Assembly (NCBI GenBank): GCA_027315345.1 | Contig: DAHUYE010000102.1 | Span: forward strand, 1 to 40,037 | Reading direction: 5' to 3' | Source of the DNA: Actinomycetota bacterium | Lineage (GTDB): Bacteria; Actinomycetota; Acidimicrobiia; Acidimicrobiales; JAJPHE01 | Length of the DNA: 40,037 bases | Part shown: positions 15,738-24,986 of the stretch, one piece after another | Position numbering within the stretch: position 1 is the stretch's first letter | Layout of the letters: every line of letters starts with the position of its first letter | Notes under the pieces: generated by a model | What the model was told of the DNA's origin: nothing | The model's input: the letters and a program-made list of their open reading frames with translations, nothing else | Databases searched by the model: none | Translations under genes and position numbers: made by a program

Positions 15738-18326
15738 ATGGATGCCGATCAGCTGCGCCGCGCCTTCACGGGCTACTTCGTCGACCGGGAACACACCCTG
15801 GTCCCGTCGGCCAGCCTGATCCCGCATCACCCGTCGGCCCCCCTTCTGGTCAACGCCGGCATGGTGCAGTTCGTACCCATCTTCCTGGGCGAGGAGACCG
15901 CACCCTGGCCCCGGGCCACCAGCGTCCAGAAGTCCTTCCGCACCGCCGACGTCGACATCGTGGGCCACACCACCCGCCATCTCACCTTCTTCGAGATGCT
16001 GGGGAACTTCAGCTTCGGGGACTACTTCAAGGAACGGGCCGTCCCCTTCGCCTGGGAGCTGATGACCGAGACACTGGGCCTGGACGGTGATCGCATCTGG
16101 GTCAGCGTCTATGAGCAGGACGATGAGGCCGAGGCCATCTGGCGGGACGCGGTGGGAGTGCCGGCCGAGCGGGTCCAGCGCATGGGCGAGGACAACTTCT
16201 GGGAGATGCAGAAGGGCGCCCCCGGCCCGTGCGGCATGTCCTCCGAGCTCTACTTCGATAAAGGCCCCGAGCACGGGGAGGCCGGCGGTCCCCTCCACGG
16301 CGGTGAGGAGCGCTACGTGGAGATCTGGAACCTGGTCTTCATGCAGCTGCTGCGCCAGCCCGACGGCAGCCTGGTCGAGCTGCCCAAGAAGAACATCGAC
16401 ACCGGGGCCGGGATGGAGCGCATCCTGCCCCTGCTGGAGGGCAAGACCTCCGTCTTCGACACGAGCCTTTTCCTGCCCGTGCTGGAGACGGCGCAGTCCG
16501 TCACCGGGGTGACCTACGGCCAGGACGAGACGGCCGACGTGGCTTTGCGGGTCATGGCCGACCACGCCCGGGCCATGTCCTTCCTCGTCTCCGACGGGGT
16601 GCTTCCCTCCAACGAGGGCCGGGGCTACGTCCTGCGCCGGGTCATCCGCGGTGCCGTGCGCCGGGCCTACCAGTTGGGGGCGGACAAACCCGTCACCGAG
16701 CGCCTCATCGGCGCCGTGCGGGAGGTGATGTCGGACGCCTACCCGGAGCTGGCCACCTCGGCCGAACTCATCACCGAGATCGTGGGGAGGGAGGAGGAGG
16801 GTTTCCGCCACATCCTGCGTTCCGGGTCGGCCCTGCTGGAGGAAGAGATGGCCGGCGGGTCGGGGACCATCAGCGGAGAGGTGGCCTTCCGCCTCCACGA
16901 CACCCACGGCTTTCCCATTGAGATCACCCGGGAGATGGCCGCCGAGCGGGGCGTGACGGTCGACATGGCCGGCTTCGAAGCCGAGATGGCCGCCCAGCGG
17001 GACCGGGCCCGGCGGGCCGGTAAGGAGGGCATCGGCGCCGCCACCGCCGATGAGCGCTACCGCCAGCTCCTGGACGAGTTCGGCACCACGGCCTTCCTGG
17101 GCTACGAGACGGTGGAGGCGCCCGGCCGGGTCCTGGCCGTTCTCGAGACCGCGTTTGGTGCCGAAGGCGGGACCGACGCCCTCGAGGTCTTCTTGGACCG
17201 CACGCCGTTCTACGCCGAGGGAGGCGGCCAGGTGGGCGACACCGGCCGGATCACGACGGGCACCGGGACGATCGAGGTGCTCGACACCAACTACGCCCTA
17301 CCCGGTCTCATCCGTCACGTGGGACGGCGGGTGGAGGGCGAGCTCAGCGCCGGCCAGGAGGCCCGGGCGGCGGTGGATGGGCAGCGGAGAGATGCCATTC
17401 GCCGTAATCACACCGCCACCCATCTCCTGCATTGGGCCCTGCGCCATGTCCTGGGCGACCACGTCAAACAGCAGGGGTCGCTGGTGGCGGCGGACCGGCT
17501 GCGATTCGACTTCAGTCACTTCGCCGCCCCCACCCCGGACGAGCTGGCCCGGGTCCAGCGGATGGTGAACGAGACCGTCATCACCGACTCGGCCGTGCGG
17601 ACCACCGAGATGCCCATGGCCGAGGCCCGGGAACGGGGGGCCATCGCTTTTTTCGGGGACAAATACGGGGAGACGGTGCGGGTGGTGGAGGCCGGGGAGG
17701 CTTCGGTGGAGCTCTGCGGGGGCACCCATGTCGGGGCCCTGGGCATGATCGGACCGGTCCGGATCGTCTCCGAGGGCTCCATCGGAGCCAGCGTCAGGCG
17801 GATCGAGGCTCTGACCGGAACGGCCTCCCTGGACCGGATCGATCAGGACGAGGCGGTGCTGGGCCGCACGGCCACGCTGCTCAAGTCCCGTCCCGAGGAA
17901 CTCCCGGACGCCGTCAGCCGGCTGATCGAGCGCCAGAAGGCGTCCGAGGACGCCCTGCGCCAGTCCCAACGGCGGGGACTGGCCGACCAGGCCGCCGATC
18001 TGGCCGGCTCCGCCACCGACGGGATGGTGGTGGCCCGGGTCGATGACCTCCCTCCCGACCAGCTCCGCAGCCTGGCCGTGTCGGTGCGCCAGCAGCCCGG
18101 GATCAAGGTGGTGGTGCTGGGCGGGTCCCCGGACGGCGCCAGCGTGGCCCTGGTGGCGGCGGTGGAGAAGGGATCGGACCTGGTCGCCTCCGATCTGATC
18201 AGCCCGGCGGCCCGCCTGGTGGGCGGGGGCGGGGGCAAGAACGCCGAATTGGCCACCGCCGGCGGACGGGACGTCTCCAAGCTGGACGAAGCCCTGACCG
18301 GGGTCAGGAGCCAGCTCGGCGGGTGA
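15738..18326 (+). CDS. alaS: Alanyl-tRNA synthetase
   Basis: AlaRS charges tRNA-Ala and edits mischarged Ser/Gly. The 862 residues contain the catalytic domain (FEMLGNFSFGDYFKERA, GPCGMSSELYFDKGP, WNLVFMQ), the tRNA-recognition domain, and the editing domain with zinc ligands in NHTATHLLHWAL and CGGTHVGALG. A C-terminal oligomerisation domain ends in VGGGGGKNAELATAGG. The usual GRTARHHTFFE segment reads GHTTRHLTFFE, a modest variation near motif 2. It overlaps ruvX by four bases. Confidence 0.97.
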   Translation: MDADQLRRAFTGYFVDREHTLVPSASLIPHHPSAPLLVNAGMVQFVPIFLGEETAPWPRATSVQKSFRTADVDIVGHTTRHLTFFEMLGNFSFGDYFKERAVPFAWELMTETLGLDGDRIWVSVYEQDDEAEAIWRDAVGVPAERVQRMGEDNFWEMQKGAPGPCGMSSELYFDKGPEHGEAGGPLHGGEERYVEIWNLVFMQLLRQPDGSLVELPKKNIDTGAGMERILPLLEGKTSVFDTSLFLPVLETAQSVTGVTYGQDETADVALRVMADHARAMSFLVSDGVLPSNEGRGYVLRRVIRGAVRRAYQLGADKPVTERLIGAVREVMSDAYPELATSAELITEIVGREEEGFRHILRSGSALLEEEMAGGSGTISGEVAFRLHDTHGFPIEITREMAAERGVTVDMAGFEAEMAAQRDRARRAGKEGIGAATADERYRQLLDEFGTTAFLGYETVEAPGRVLAVLETAFGAEGGTDALEVFLDRTPFYAEGGGQVGDTGRITTGTGTIEVLDTNYALPGLIRHVGRRVEGELSAGQEARAAVDGQRRDAIRRNHTATHLLHWALRHVLGDHVKQQGSLVAADRLRFDFSHFAAPTPDELARVQRMVNETVITDSAVRTTEMPMAEARERGAIAFFGDKYGETVRVVEAGEASVELCGGTHVGALGMIGPVRIVSEGSIGASVRRIEALTGTASLDRIDQDEAVLGRTATLLKSRPEELPDAVSRLIERQKASEDALRQSQRRGLADQAADLAGSATDGMVVARVDDLPPDQLRSLAVSVRQQPGIKVVVLGGSPDGASVALVAAVEKGSDLVASDLISPAARLVGGGGGKNAELATAGGRDVSKLDEALTGVRSQLGG

Positions 18327-18754
18327 GAGCCCTGGGCGTGGACCTCGGGGCCCGCCGCATCGGACTCGCCCTCAGCGACCCAGGGGGGATCCTGGCCTCC
18401 CCGGCCGGGGTCATCGAACGCGGCCCGGATCATCAGGCCGACCACGACGCCCTGGCCGGCCGGGTGGCCGAGACCGGGGCCGAGGTGGTGGTGGTGGGCC
18501 TGCCCCTGTCCCTGTCCGGGGCCGCCGGGCCGGCCGCCCGGGCCGTGCTGGCCGAGGTGGAGGAGATAAGGGCCAGGGTGGGCGTCCCCGTGGAAGTCCG
18601 CGACGAGCGCTTCAGCACCGTGGTGGCGACCCGCTCCCTGCGCCAGGCGGGCGGGGGAAGGGCGGTCAGGGCGGCCCGGCGCCGGACCGGAGCGGTGGAC
18701 TCGGCCGCCGCCGCCGTGTTCCTCCAATCCTGGCTCGACTCCCGGAGCGGCTAA
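18323..18754 (+). CDS. ruvX: RuvX/YqgF family putative pre-16S rRNA nuclease
   Basis: RuvX/YqgF has an RNase-H-like fold. The E. coli member acts in 16S rRNA 5' end maturation. The 143 residues show ALGVDLGARRIGLALSD (catalytic Asp in the first strand), VVVVGLPLSLSG, and VRDERFSTVVATRSL near the C-terminus. It starts at a GTG overlapping the alaS stop, and mltG starts directly after its stop TAA. The alaS-ruvX-mltG-aroE order is widely conserved in actinobacteria and supports the call. Confidence 0.92.
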   Translation: MRALGVDLGARRIGLALSDPGGILASPAGVIERGPDHQADHDALAGRVAETGAEVVVVGLPLSLSGAAGPAARAVLAEVEEIRARVGVPVEVRDERFSTVVATRSLRQAGGGRAVRAARRRTGAVDSAAAAVFLQSWLDSRSG

Positions 18755-19765
18755 ATGTCACGCCCGCGCGCCCTCGCTCTGGGCATAGCCGTGCTGTTGA
18801 GCCTGGTGGCGGTGGCCGGCCTGTGGGTGGAGAGCCACATCAACCCCTCGGCCCATCCCGGGGCGGTGGTCGACGTGACCATTCCGTCCGGATCGAGCAC
18901 GGATTCCATAGCCGGGATCTTGGTGGCCGACCGGGTGATATCCAGCTCCTTCTGGTTCCGGGTCTACCTGCGCCTCCACGGCGGCAGCCACTTCGACGCC
19001 GGCGTCTACGCCGTGCGGGAGCACGACTCCTATCCGGCCGTGGTCAAGGCCCTGGGAGGTCCAGAAGTGAGCCGGGCCCTGGTCATCCCGGAGGGCTTCA
19101 CGGTCGGCCAGATCGCGGCCCGGGTGGGCGCTCTGCCCGGGCACAGCGCCGCCCACTTCCTGGCCGTGGCCGACGGGGGGACGGTGCGCAGCCCCTTCGA
19201 GCCGGCCGGTAGCGCCGACCTGGAGGGGTTGCTCTTCCCCGACACCTACACCGTCACCCCGGGCGAGAGCGACGCCACCATCCTGGGCCAGATGATCGGC
19301 CGCTTCGACCAGGTGGCCGCCCAGATCGGGCTGGCCCGGGCTCCGGCCGGCGTCGGGGTCAGCCCCTACCAGGCCGTGATCGTGGCCTCGCTGATCGAGC
19401 GGGAGGCCAAGCAGGCCACCGACCGGCCCCGGGTGGCGGAGGTCGTCTACAACCGTCTGGCCAAAGGCATGCGGCTCCAGATAGACGCCACCGTCCTTTA
19501 CGCCCTCGGGCCGGGCCACACCAGCCTGAGCGCGGCCGACCTCCAGGTTGAGTCCCCCTACAACACCTACCTGGTCACCGGCCTGCCGCCCGGTCCCATC
19601 GCCAACCCGGGCCGAGCCGCCCTGGAGGCGGCCCTGCACCCTTCCATCGGTGACTACCTCTATTACGTGGTGGTCGAGCCGGATGGGACCGAGGCCTTCT
19701 CGGCCACCCTGGCCGGTCAGGAGGCCAACATCGCTCTGGCCCGCAGCCGGGGGCTGGAGGGGTGA
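18755..19765 (+). CDS. mltG: Endolytic peptidoglycan transglycosylase MltG
   Basis: MltG cuts nascent glycan strands at the membrane and so limits their length. The 336 residues have an N-terminal transmembrane anchor (LALGIAVLLSLVAVAGLWV), a LysM-like subdomain with VVDVTIPSGSSTDSIAGIL, and a YceG catalytic domain with ASLIEREAKQ (catalytic Glu) and VVYNRLAKGMRLQIDATVLYALG. GLPPGPIANPG and a C-terminal strand follow. ATG follows the ruvX stop with no gap, and the 3' end overlaps aroE by four bases. Confidence 0.95.
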   Translation: MSRPRALALGIAVLLSLVAVAGLWVESHINPSAHPGAVVDVTIPSGSSTDSIAGILVADRVISSSFWFRVYLRLHGGSHFDAGVYAVREHDSYPAVVKALGGPEVSRALVIPEGFTVGQIAARVGALPGHSAAHFLAVADGGTVRSPFEPAGSADLEGLLFPDTYTVTPGESDATILGQMIGRFDQVAAQIGLARAPAGVGVSPYQAVIVASLIEREAKQATDRPRVAEVVYNRLAKGMRLQIDATVLYALGPGHTSLSAADLQVESPYNTYLVTGLPPGPIANPGRAALEAALHPSIGDYLYYVVVEPDGTEAFSATLAGQEANIALARSRGLEG

Positions 19766-20613
19766 CGGGCCGGCCGGCTCTGAGCGGCGCCACCGAGGTG
19801 GCCGGGGTCATCGGCTCGCCCATCCGTCACTCTCTGTCCCCGGCCCTGTTCAACGCCGCCTTCGCCGCCCTGGGACTGGATTGGGCCTTTCTGGCCTTCG
19901 AGGTGGCCCCGGGCGCGGCCGCCGGGGCCATGGCCGGGTTCCGGGCCCTGGGCCTGCGGGGCCTGTCGGTCACCATGCCCCACAAGTCGGCCGTGGCCGG
20001 CTTGGCTGACCGGCTGACGCCGGCCGCGGCCCGCCTGGAAGCGGTCAATTCGGTCTACTGGTCCGGCTCGGAGGTGGTCGGCGACAGCACCGACGGGGCC
20101 GGGTTCATCGATTCCCTGGCCGCCGAAGGGGTGGATCCGGCCGGACTGTCGTGTGCCGTTCTGGGGGCGGGCGGGGCGGCCCGGGCCGTGGTGGTGGCCC
20201 TGGCCGGCGCCGGGGTGTCCGAGGTGGTCGTCATCAACCGCAGCCCCGAGGCGGCCCGCCGGGCCGCCGCTCTCGGTGGTGATCGGGCCCGGACGGGCCC
20301 CCCCGAGGAGGCGGCCGGGGCGGCCCTGGTGGTCAACGCCACCCCCCTGGGCATGGGTGGGGACCCCCGGATGGCCCTGGATCCGGCTCTGCTCCGGGCC
20401 GGGCAGGTAGTGGTGGACCTCGTCTACCACCCGCTGACCACCCCGCTGCTAGCCGCCGCCGCCGAGCGGGGGGCCCGTCCCATCGGGGGCCTGGGCATGC
20501 TGGTGCACCAGGCTGGCCACCAACTCCGGGCCTGGACCGGCCTGGATCCGCCCCTGGGCGCGATGGAGGCCGGGGCAGCGGCCATGCTGGAGGGCTCCAG
20601 GTTTTCTGGCTGA
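19762..20613 (+). CDS. aroE: Shikimate dehydrogenase AroE
   Basis: AroE reduces 3-dehydroshikimate to shikimate with NADPH. The 283-residue product has GSPIRHSLSPALFNAAF (substrate binding), the catalytic Lys in MPHKSAVAGLAD, Asp in STDGAGFIDSL, the dinucleotide motif VLGAGGAARAVV, VINRSPEAA in place of the common NRT, and NATPLGM. GTG overlaps the mltG stop. In many actinobacteria pil genes and then other aro genes follow. Here pilB starts 61 bases on, and no other aro gene is seen in the window. Confidence 0.95.
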   Translation: MTGRPALSGATEVAGVIGSPIRHSLSPALFNAAFAALGLDWAFLAFEVAPGAAAGAMAGFRALGLRGLSVTMPHKSAVAGLADRLTPAAARLEAVNSVYWSGSEVVGDSTDGAGFIDSLAAEGVDPAGLSCAVLGAGGAARAVVVALAGAGVSEVVVINRSPEAARRAAALGGDRARTGPPEEAAGAALVVNATPLGMGGDPRMALDPALLRAGQVVVDLVYHPLTTPLLAAAAERGARPIGGLGMLVHQAGHQLRAWTGLDPPLGAMEAGAAAMLEGSRFSG

Positions 20614-20623
20614 CTGCCGATAA
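20597..20623 (+). promoter_or_regulatory. Sigma-28/WhiG-like promoter upstream of pilB
   Basis: GTTT (20601-20604), 11 bases, then GCCGATAA (20616-20623) matches the 3' half of the sigma-28/FliA/WhiG -35 (TAAAGTTT) and its full -10 (GCCGATAA) at the canonical spacing. The first half of the -35 reads CCAG instead of TAAA, so the total -35 match is 5 of 8. The element spans the end of aroE and leaves a leader of roughly 45 bases before pilB. Control by an alternative sigma factor is inference; no sigma gene is present. Confidence 0.5.
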
Positions 20624-20674
20624 GGGATTCAGGGCTGGACCACACAACAGCCCAAGCGTCGCTCGGAGGACCGG

Positions 20675-22386
20675 TTGAACACCAAGCTGAGCACTGAGAT
20701 CAAGGCCGAACCGACACAGCTGGGGCAGCTGCTGATCGAGCGCGGCGCCCTGAGCGAGGAGGATCTGACCCTGGCGTTGGCCGAGCAGATCGGTGGAGGC
20801 GGGGCGCTGGGCCGGATCCTCACCCAGCGCGGCCTGGTGAAGGAGGAGGACGTGGTGGCGGCCCTGGCCACCCAGGCGGGCTTCGACTACGTCGACCTGA
20901 CCGTCCGGATACCCGATGTCGCAGCTGTGTCCCTCCTGCCCCCGGCCCTGGCCCGCCGGCTCAAGGCCATCCCGGTCGGATGGGAGGGGGACCGTCTGGT
21001 GGTGGCCATGGCCGACCCCCGCAACGTGGTGGCCGCCGATGACATCCGGACCAGCACCGGGCGGGAGATCCAGGTCGTGGTGGCCTCCCAGGCCGGCATC
21101 ATCGCCGCCCTGGACCGGTTCGAGGGCCTCGACGGCGACGCCGAAAGCATCTCCTCCGAAGCCGCCGCCGCCTACGAGGCCAACGACGATGACCTGGCCA
21201 GCCTCAGCTCCGTCGTCGAGGACGCCCCCATCGTCAAACTGGTCAACCTGCTCATCACCGAAGCTGTGAGCGACCGGGCTTCCGACATCCACATCGAACC
21301 TGGTCAGGAGGATGTGAGGGTCCGCTACCGCATCGATGGGGTTCTGCACGAGCGGATGCGCCTGCGCAAGAGCATCCAGAACGGCGTGGTGTCGCGCCTC
21401 AAGATCATGGCCGACATCAACATCGCTGAGCGCCGCATCCCCCAGGATGGCCGGGTGACCCGCCGGATCGGATCCCGGGACATCGACCTGCGGGTGGCCA
21501 CCCTGCCCACTGTGTTCGGGGAGAAGGTGGTAATGCGGATCCTGGACCGCGGCACCGCCCTCATGCGGTTGACCGATCTGGGCTTCCTGCCCGAGGCCCT
21601 GGCCCAGTACGAGACCGCCTATCGCAAGCCGTACGGAACCATCCTGGTCACCGGCCCGACCGGCTCGGGTAAGTCGACCACCCTGTATGCCACCCTCAAC
21701 ATCCTCAACGAGGACTCCCGCAACATCATCACCGTCGAGGATCCGGTCGAGTTCCGCCTGCCCGGGGTCAACCAGGTCCAGATCAACCCCAAGGCCGGCC
21801 TGACCTTCGCCAACGCCCTGCGGGCCATCCTGCGTTCGGACCCCGATGTGGTGTTGGTGGGGGAGATCCGGGACCGGGAGACGGCCAATATCGCCGTGGA
21901 GGCCGCCCTGACCGGGCATCTGGTGCTGTCCACCCTGCACACCAACGACGCCGCCTCCACCCCGACCCGGTTGATCGAGATGGGCGTGGAGCCCTTCCTG
22001 GTCGGCTCGGCCATCGACTGCATCGTGGCCCAGCGCCTGGCCCGCCAGCTCTGTGCCGCCTGTCGGGTGGCCTACACGCCGAGCGTCGATGACGTGAAGG
22101 CGCTGGCCGGTCCCCACGGCGACCAGATGTCCGGGAACACCACCGTGACCTGGTACCGGGCCGGGGGCTGTCAGATATGCAGCCGGACCGGATACCGGGG
22201 CCGCTTCGCCCTGCACGAGGTCATGACCGTGACCGAGGACATCGAGCGCCTGATCGTGAGTCGGGCCAATTCGGAGGAGATCATGAGGACTGCCACCAGC
22301 CAGGGAATGCTGACCCTGCGCCAGTCGGGGATCAGCAAGGTCCAGGCCGGGCTTACCTCGGTGGAAGAGATAGTGAGGGTGGTGGC

Positions 22387-22390
<4 letters not shown>
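20675..22390 (+). CDS. pilB: Type IV pilus assembly ATPase PilB
   Basis: PilB/GspE powers pilus extension. The 571 residues have an N-terminal GspE/MshEN domain (LGQLLIERGALSEEDL, residues 14-29, repeated as LGRILTQRGLVKEEDV) and a second N-domain subregion. The ATPase has Walker A GPTGSGKSTTL, Asp box, Walker B DPDVVLVGEIRD, and His box TGHLVLSTLHTNDA. A tetracysteine zinc site consists of CAACRVAY and CQICSRTGYRGR. TTG start with CGGAGGA six bases upstream. It overlaps pilT by four bases. The upstream sigma-28-like element suggests growth-state or motility control. Confidence 0.94.
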
Positions 22391-23526
<1,136 letters not shown>

Positions 23527-23539
23527 GAAGCTTCTCCTA

Positions 23540-24757
23540 ATGCCTGAAACCTACGTCTACCGGGTCCGCGACAGCCGCGGCGCCTTGCTGAACGGGTCAC
23601 TGGAGGCCGACAGCCCGGCCGGGGTGGTGAGCCGGCTGCGGGCCATGGGCTACATACCCCTCTCGGTCGAGCGCAAGACGACCGGGCTTTCGACCGAGAT
23701 CACCCTTCCTTTCATCGGCCGGCGGGTGAAGCCCGATGAACTGTCCGTCTTCAGCCGGCAGTTCGCCACCATGATCGACTCTGGGCTGACCCTGATCCGG
23801 TCCCTGGCCATCCTGGGGGAGCAGACGGAGGACAAGTTCTTTGCCGAGACGCTGCGCACGGTCCGCCAGGACGTGGAGCAGGGAGCGTCCCTTTCCTATG
23901 CCCTGGGCCGCCATCCCAAGATCTTCCCCAGGATCTATGTGGCCATGGTCCGGGCCGGGGAGACGGGGGGAAATCTGGACGCCTCCCTGCTGGGCCTGGC
24001 CGACACCCTCGAGAAGCAGACGGCGCTGCGCCGGAAGATCAAGTCGGCCATGACCTACCCGGTGGCCGTCCTGGCGCTGGTGCTGGTCATCCTGACCGCC
24101 ATGCTGATCTTCGTCGTGCCGCAGTTCAAGGCCATCTTCGCCCAACTGGGGGGCACCCTCCCTCTTCCGACCCAGATCCTGATCACGGTGTCGAATGACG
24201 CAGTCGTCCTGATCCCCATACTGATCGTGGTCGGGGCAGTCGGGGTCTACCTCTTCCGGCGCTGGATCTCCAGGCCCTACGGCCGGTCGCTATGGGATGC
24301 CTTCAAGCTCAGGGTCCCCCTCCTCGGCAAGCTCGTCCACCTCAACGCCATCGCCCGTGCCTGCCGAACGCTGTCGGCACTGACCCGCTCAGGGGTTCCC
24401 CTGCTGGAGGCCCTGGAGATCACCAAGGACACGGCGGGCAACGCGGTGGTGGCGGCGGCCATATCCGATGTCCGGGACGGGGTCAGTGGCGGGGAGCCGA
24501 TAGCCCGGCGCCTCGCCAACCATAAGGTGATCCCGGCGATGATGGCCCAGATGGTCTCGGTCGGGGAGGAGAGCGGGTCGATCGACACCATGCTGGACAA
24601 GGTGGCCCTCTTCTACGAGGGCCAGGTCGAGGCTCTGGTGGCCTCCCTGTCCTCCCTGATGGAGCCCATCCTCATAGCCGTGCTCGGTGGGGTGGTGGGG
24701 AGCATGGTGATATCCCTCTATCTGCCTATGTTCAAGGTGATCAACCTCGTGCACTAA
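23540..24757 (+). CDS. pilC: Type IV pilus inner membrane platform protein PilC
   Basis: PilC/GspF is the membrane platform that PilB and PilT engage. The 405 residues begin with YVYRVRDSRGALLNGSLEAD. Two GspF domains follow (VFSRQFATMIDSGLTLIRSL near residue 72 and ACRTLSALTRSGVPLLEAL near 274). Hydrophobic helices lie near residues 170-195 and 215-235, with another at the C-terminus (PILIAVLGGVVGSMVISLYLP). It is complete. The rest of a pilus locus does not follow: a repeat block begins 23 bases after its stop. Confidence 0.93.
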   Translation: MPETYVYRVRDSRGALLNGSLEADSPAGVVSRLRAMGYIPLSVERKTTGLSTEITLPFIGRRVKPDELSVFSRQFATMIDSGLTLIRSLAILGEQTEDKFFAETLRTVRQDVEQGASLSYALGRHPKIFPRIYVAMVRAGETGGNLDASLLGLADTLEKQTALRRKIKSAMTYPVAVLALVLVILTAMLIFVVPQFKAIFAQLGGTLPLPTQILITVSNDAVVLIPILIVVGAVGVYLFRRWISRPYGRSLWDAFKLRVPLLGKLVHLNAIARACRTLSALTRSGVPLLEALEITKDTAGNAVVAAAISDVRDGVSGGEPIARRLANHKVIPAMMAQMVSVGEESGSIDTMLDKVALFYEGQVEALVASLSSLMEPILIAVLGGVVGSMVISLYLPMFKVINLVH

Positions 24758-24780
24758 GGGCGGTGGAGGCGCTCACTGGA

Positions 24781-24845
24781 CTTGTCAGTTGGACCACCCT
24801 TCTTGTCAGTGACTTGGCAGTAGGGCGGCCTACTTGGCAGTAGGG
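24781..24845 (+). repeat. Cluster of four CTTGKCAGT repeats, possible IS end remnant
   Basis: CTTGTCAGT occurs at 24781 and 24802, and CTTGGCAGT at 24813 and 24833. The last two extend to an identical 14-mer ACTTGGCAGTAGGG. Multiple short direct repeats at an end are typical of transposase-binding ends such as those of IS21-family elements, so this may be an orphan end left after loss of an element. No transposase of that type is present. The stretch 24758-24879 has no gene. Confidence 0.5.
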
Positions 24846-24879
24846 GGTGACAAAAGGGACGCCACAAGCGCCGGGAGGT

Positions 24880-24912
24880 TGTCCCGCTGAGCGTGGATCT
24901 TTGAGGTGGTGG
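24880..24912 (+). repeat. Left terminal inverted repeat of the IS256-family element
   Basis: TGTCCCG, six mismatched bases, then GTGGATCTTTGAGGTGGTGG aligns with the reverse complement of 26367-26398 (TGTCCCG ... GTGGAACTTCGGGTGATGG) with a few mismatches and one gap. The outer TGTCCCG is identical on both sides. Confidence 0.65.
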
Positions 24913-24986
24913 TCCCCCGCCTGAGACCTGCCAGCTGGTAGGTGTCGGGCGTCCACCAAGACATCCAACCAGGAAGGGGACCACCA
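24907..24986 (+). repeat. Inverted repeat that would sequester the IS256 transposase start
   Basis: GGTGGTCCCC (24908-24917) is the exact reverse complement of GGGGACCACC (24976-24985), which lies directly before ATG 24986. Adding T24907 and A24986 makes 11 pairs. The right arm contains the Shine-Dalgarno GGGG. In transcripts entering from pilC the two arms could pair and hide the start. A transcript starting inside would lack the left arm. Confidence 0.6.
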
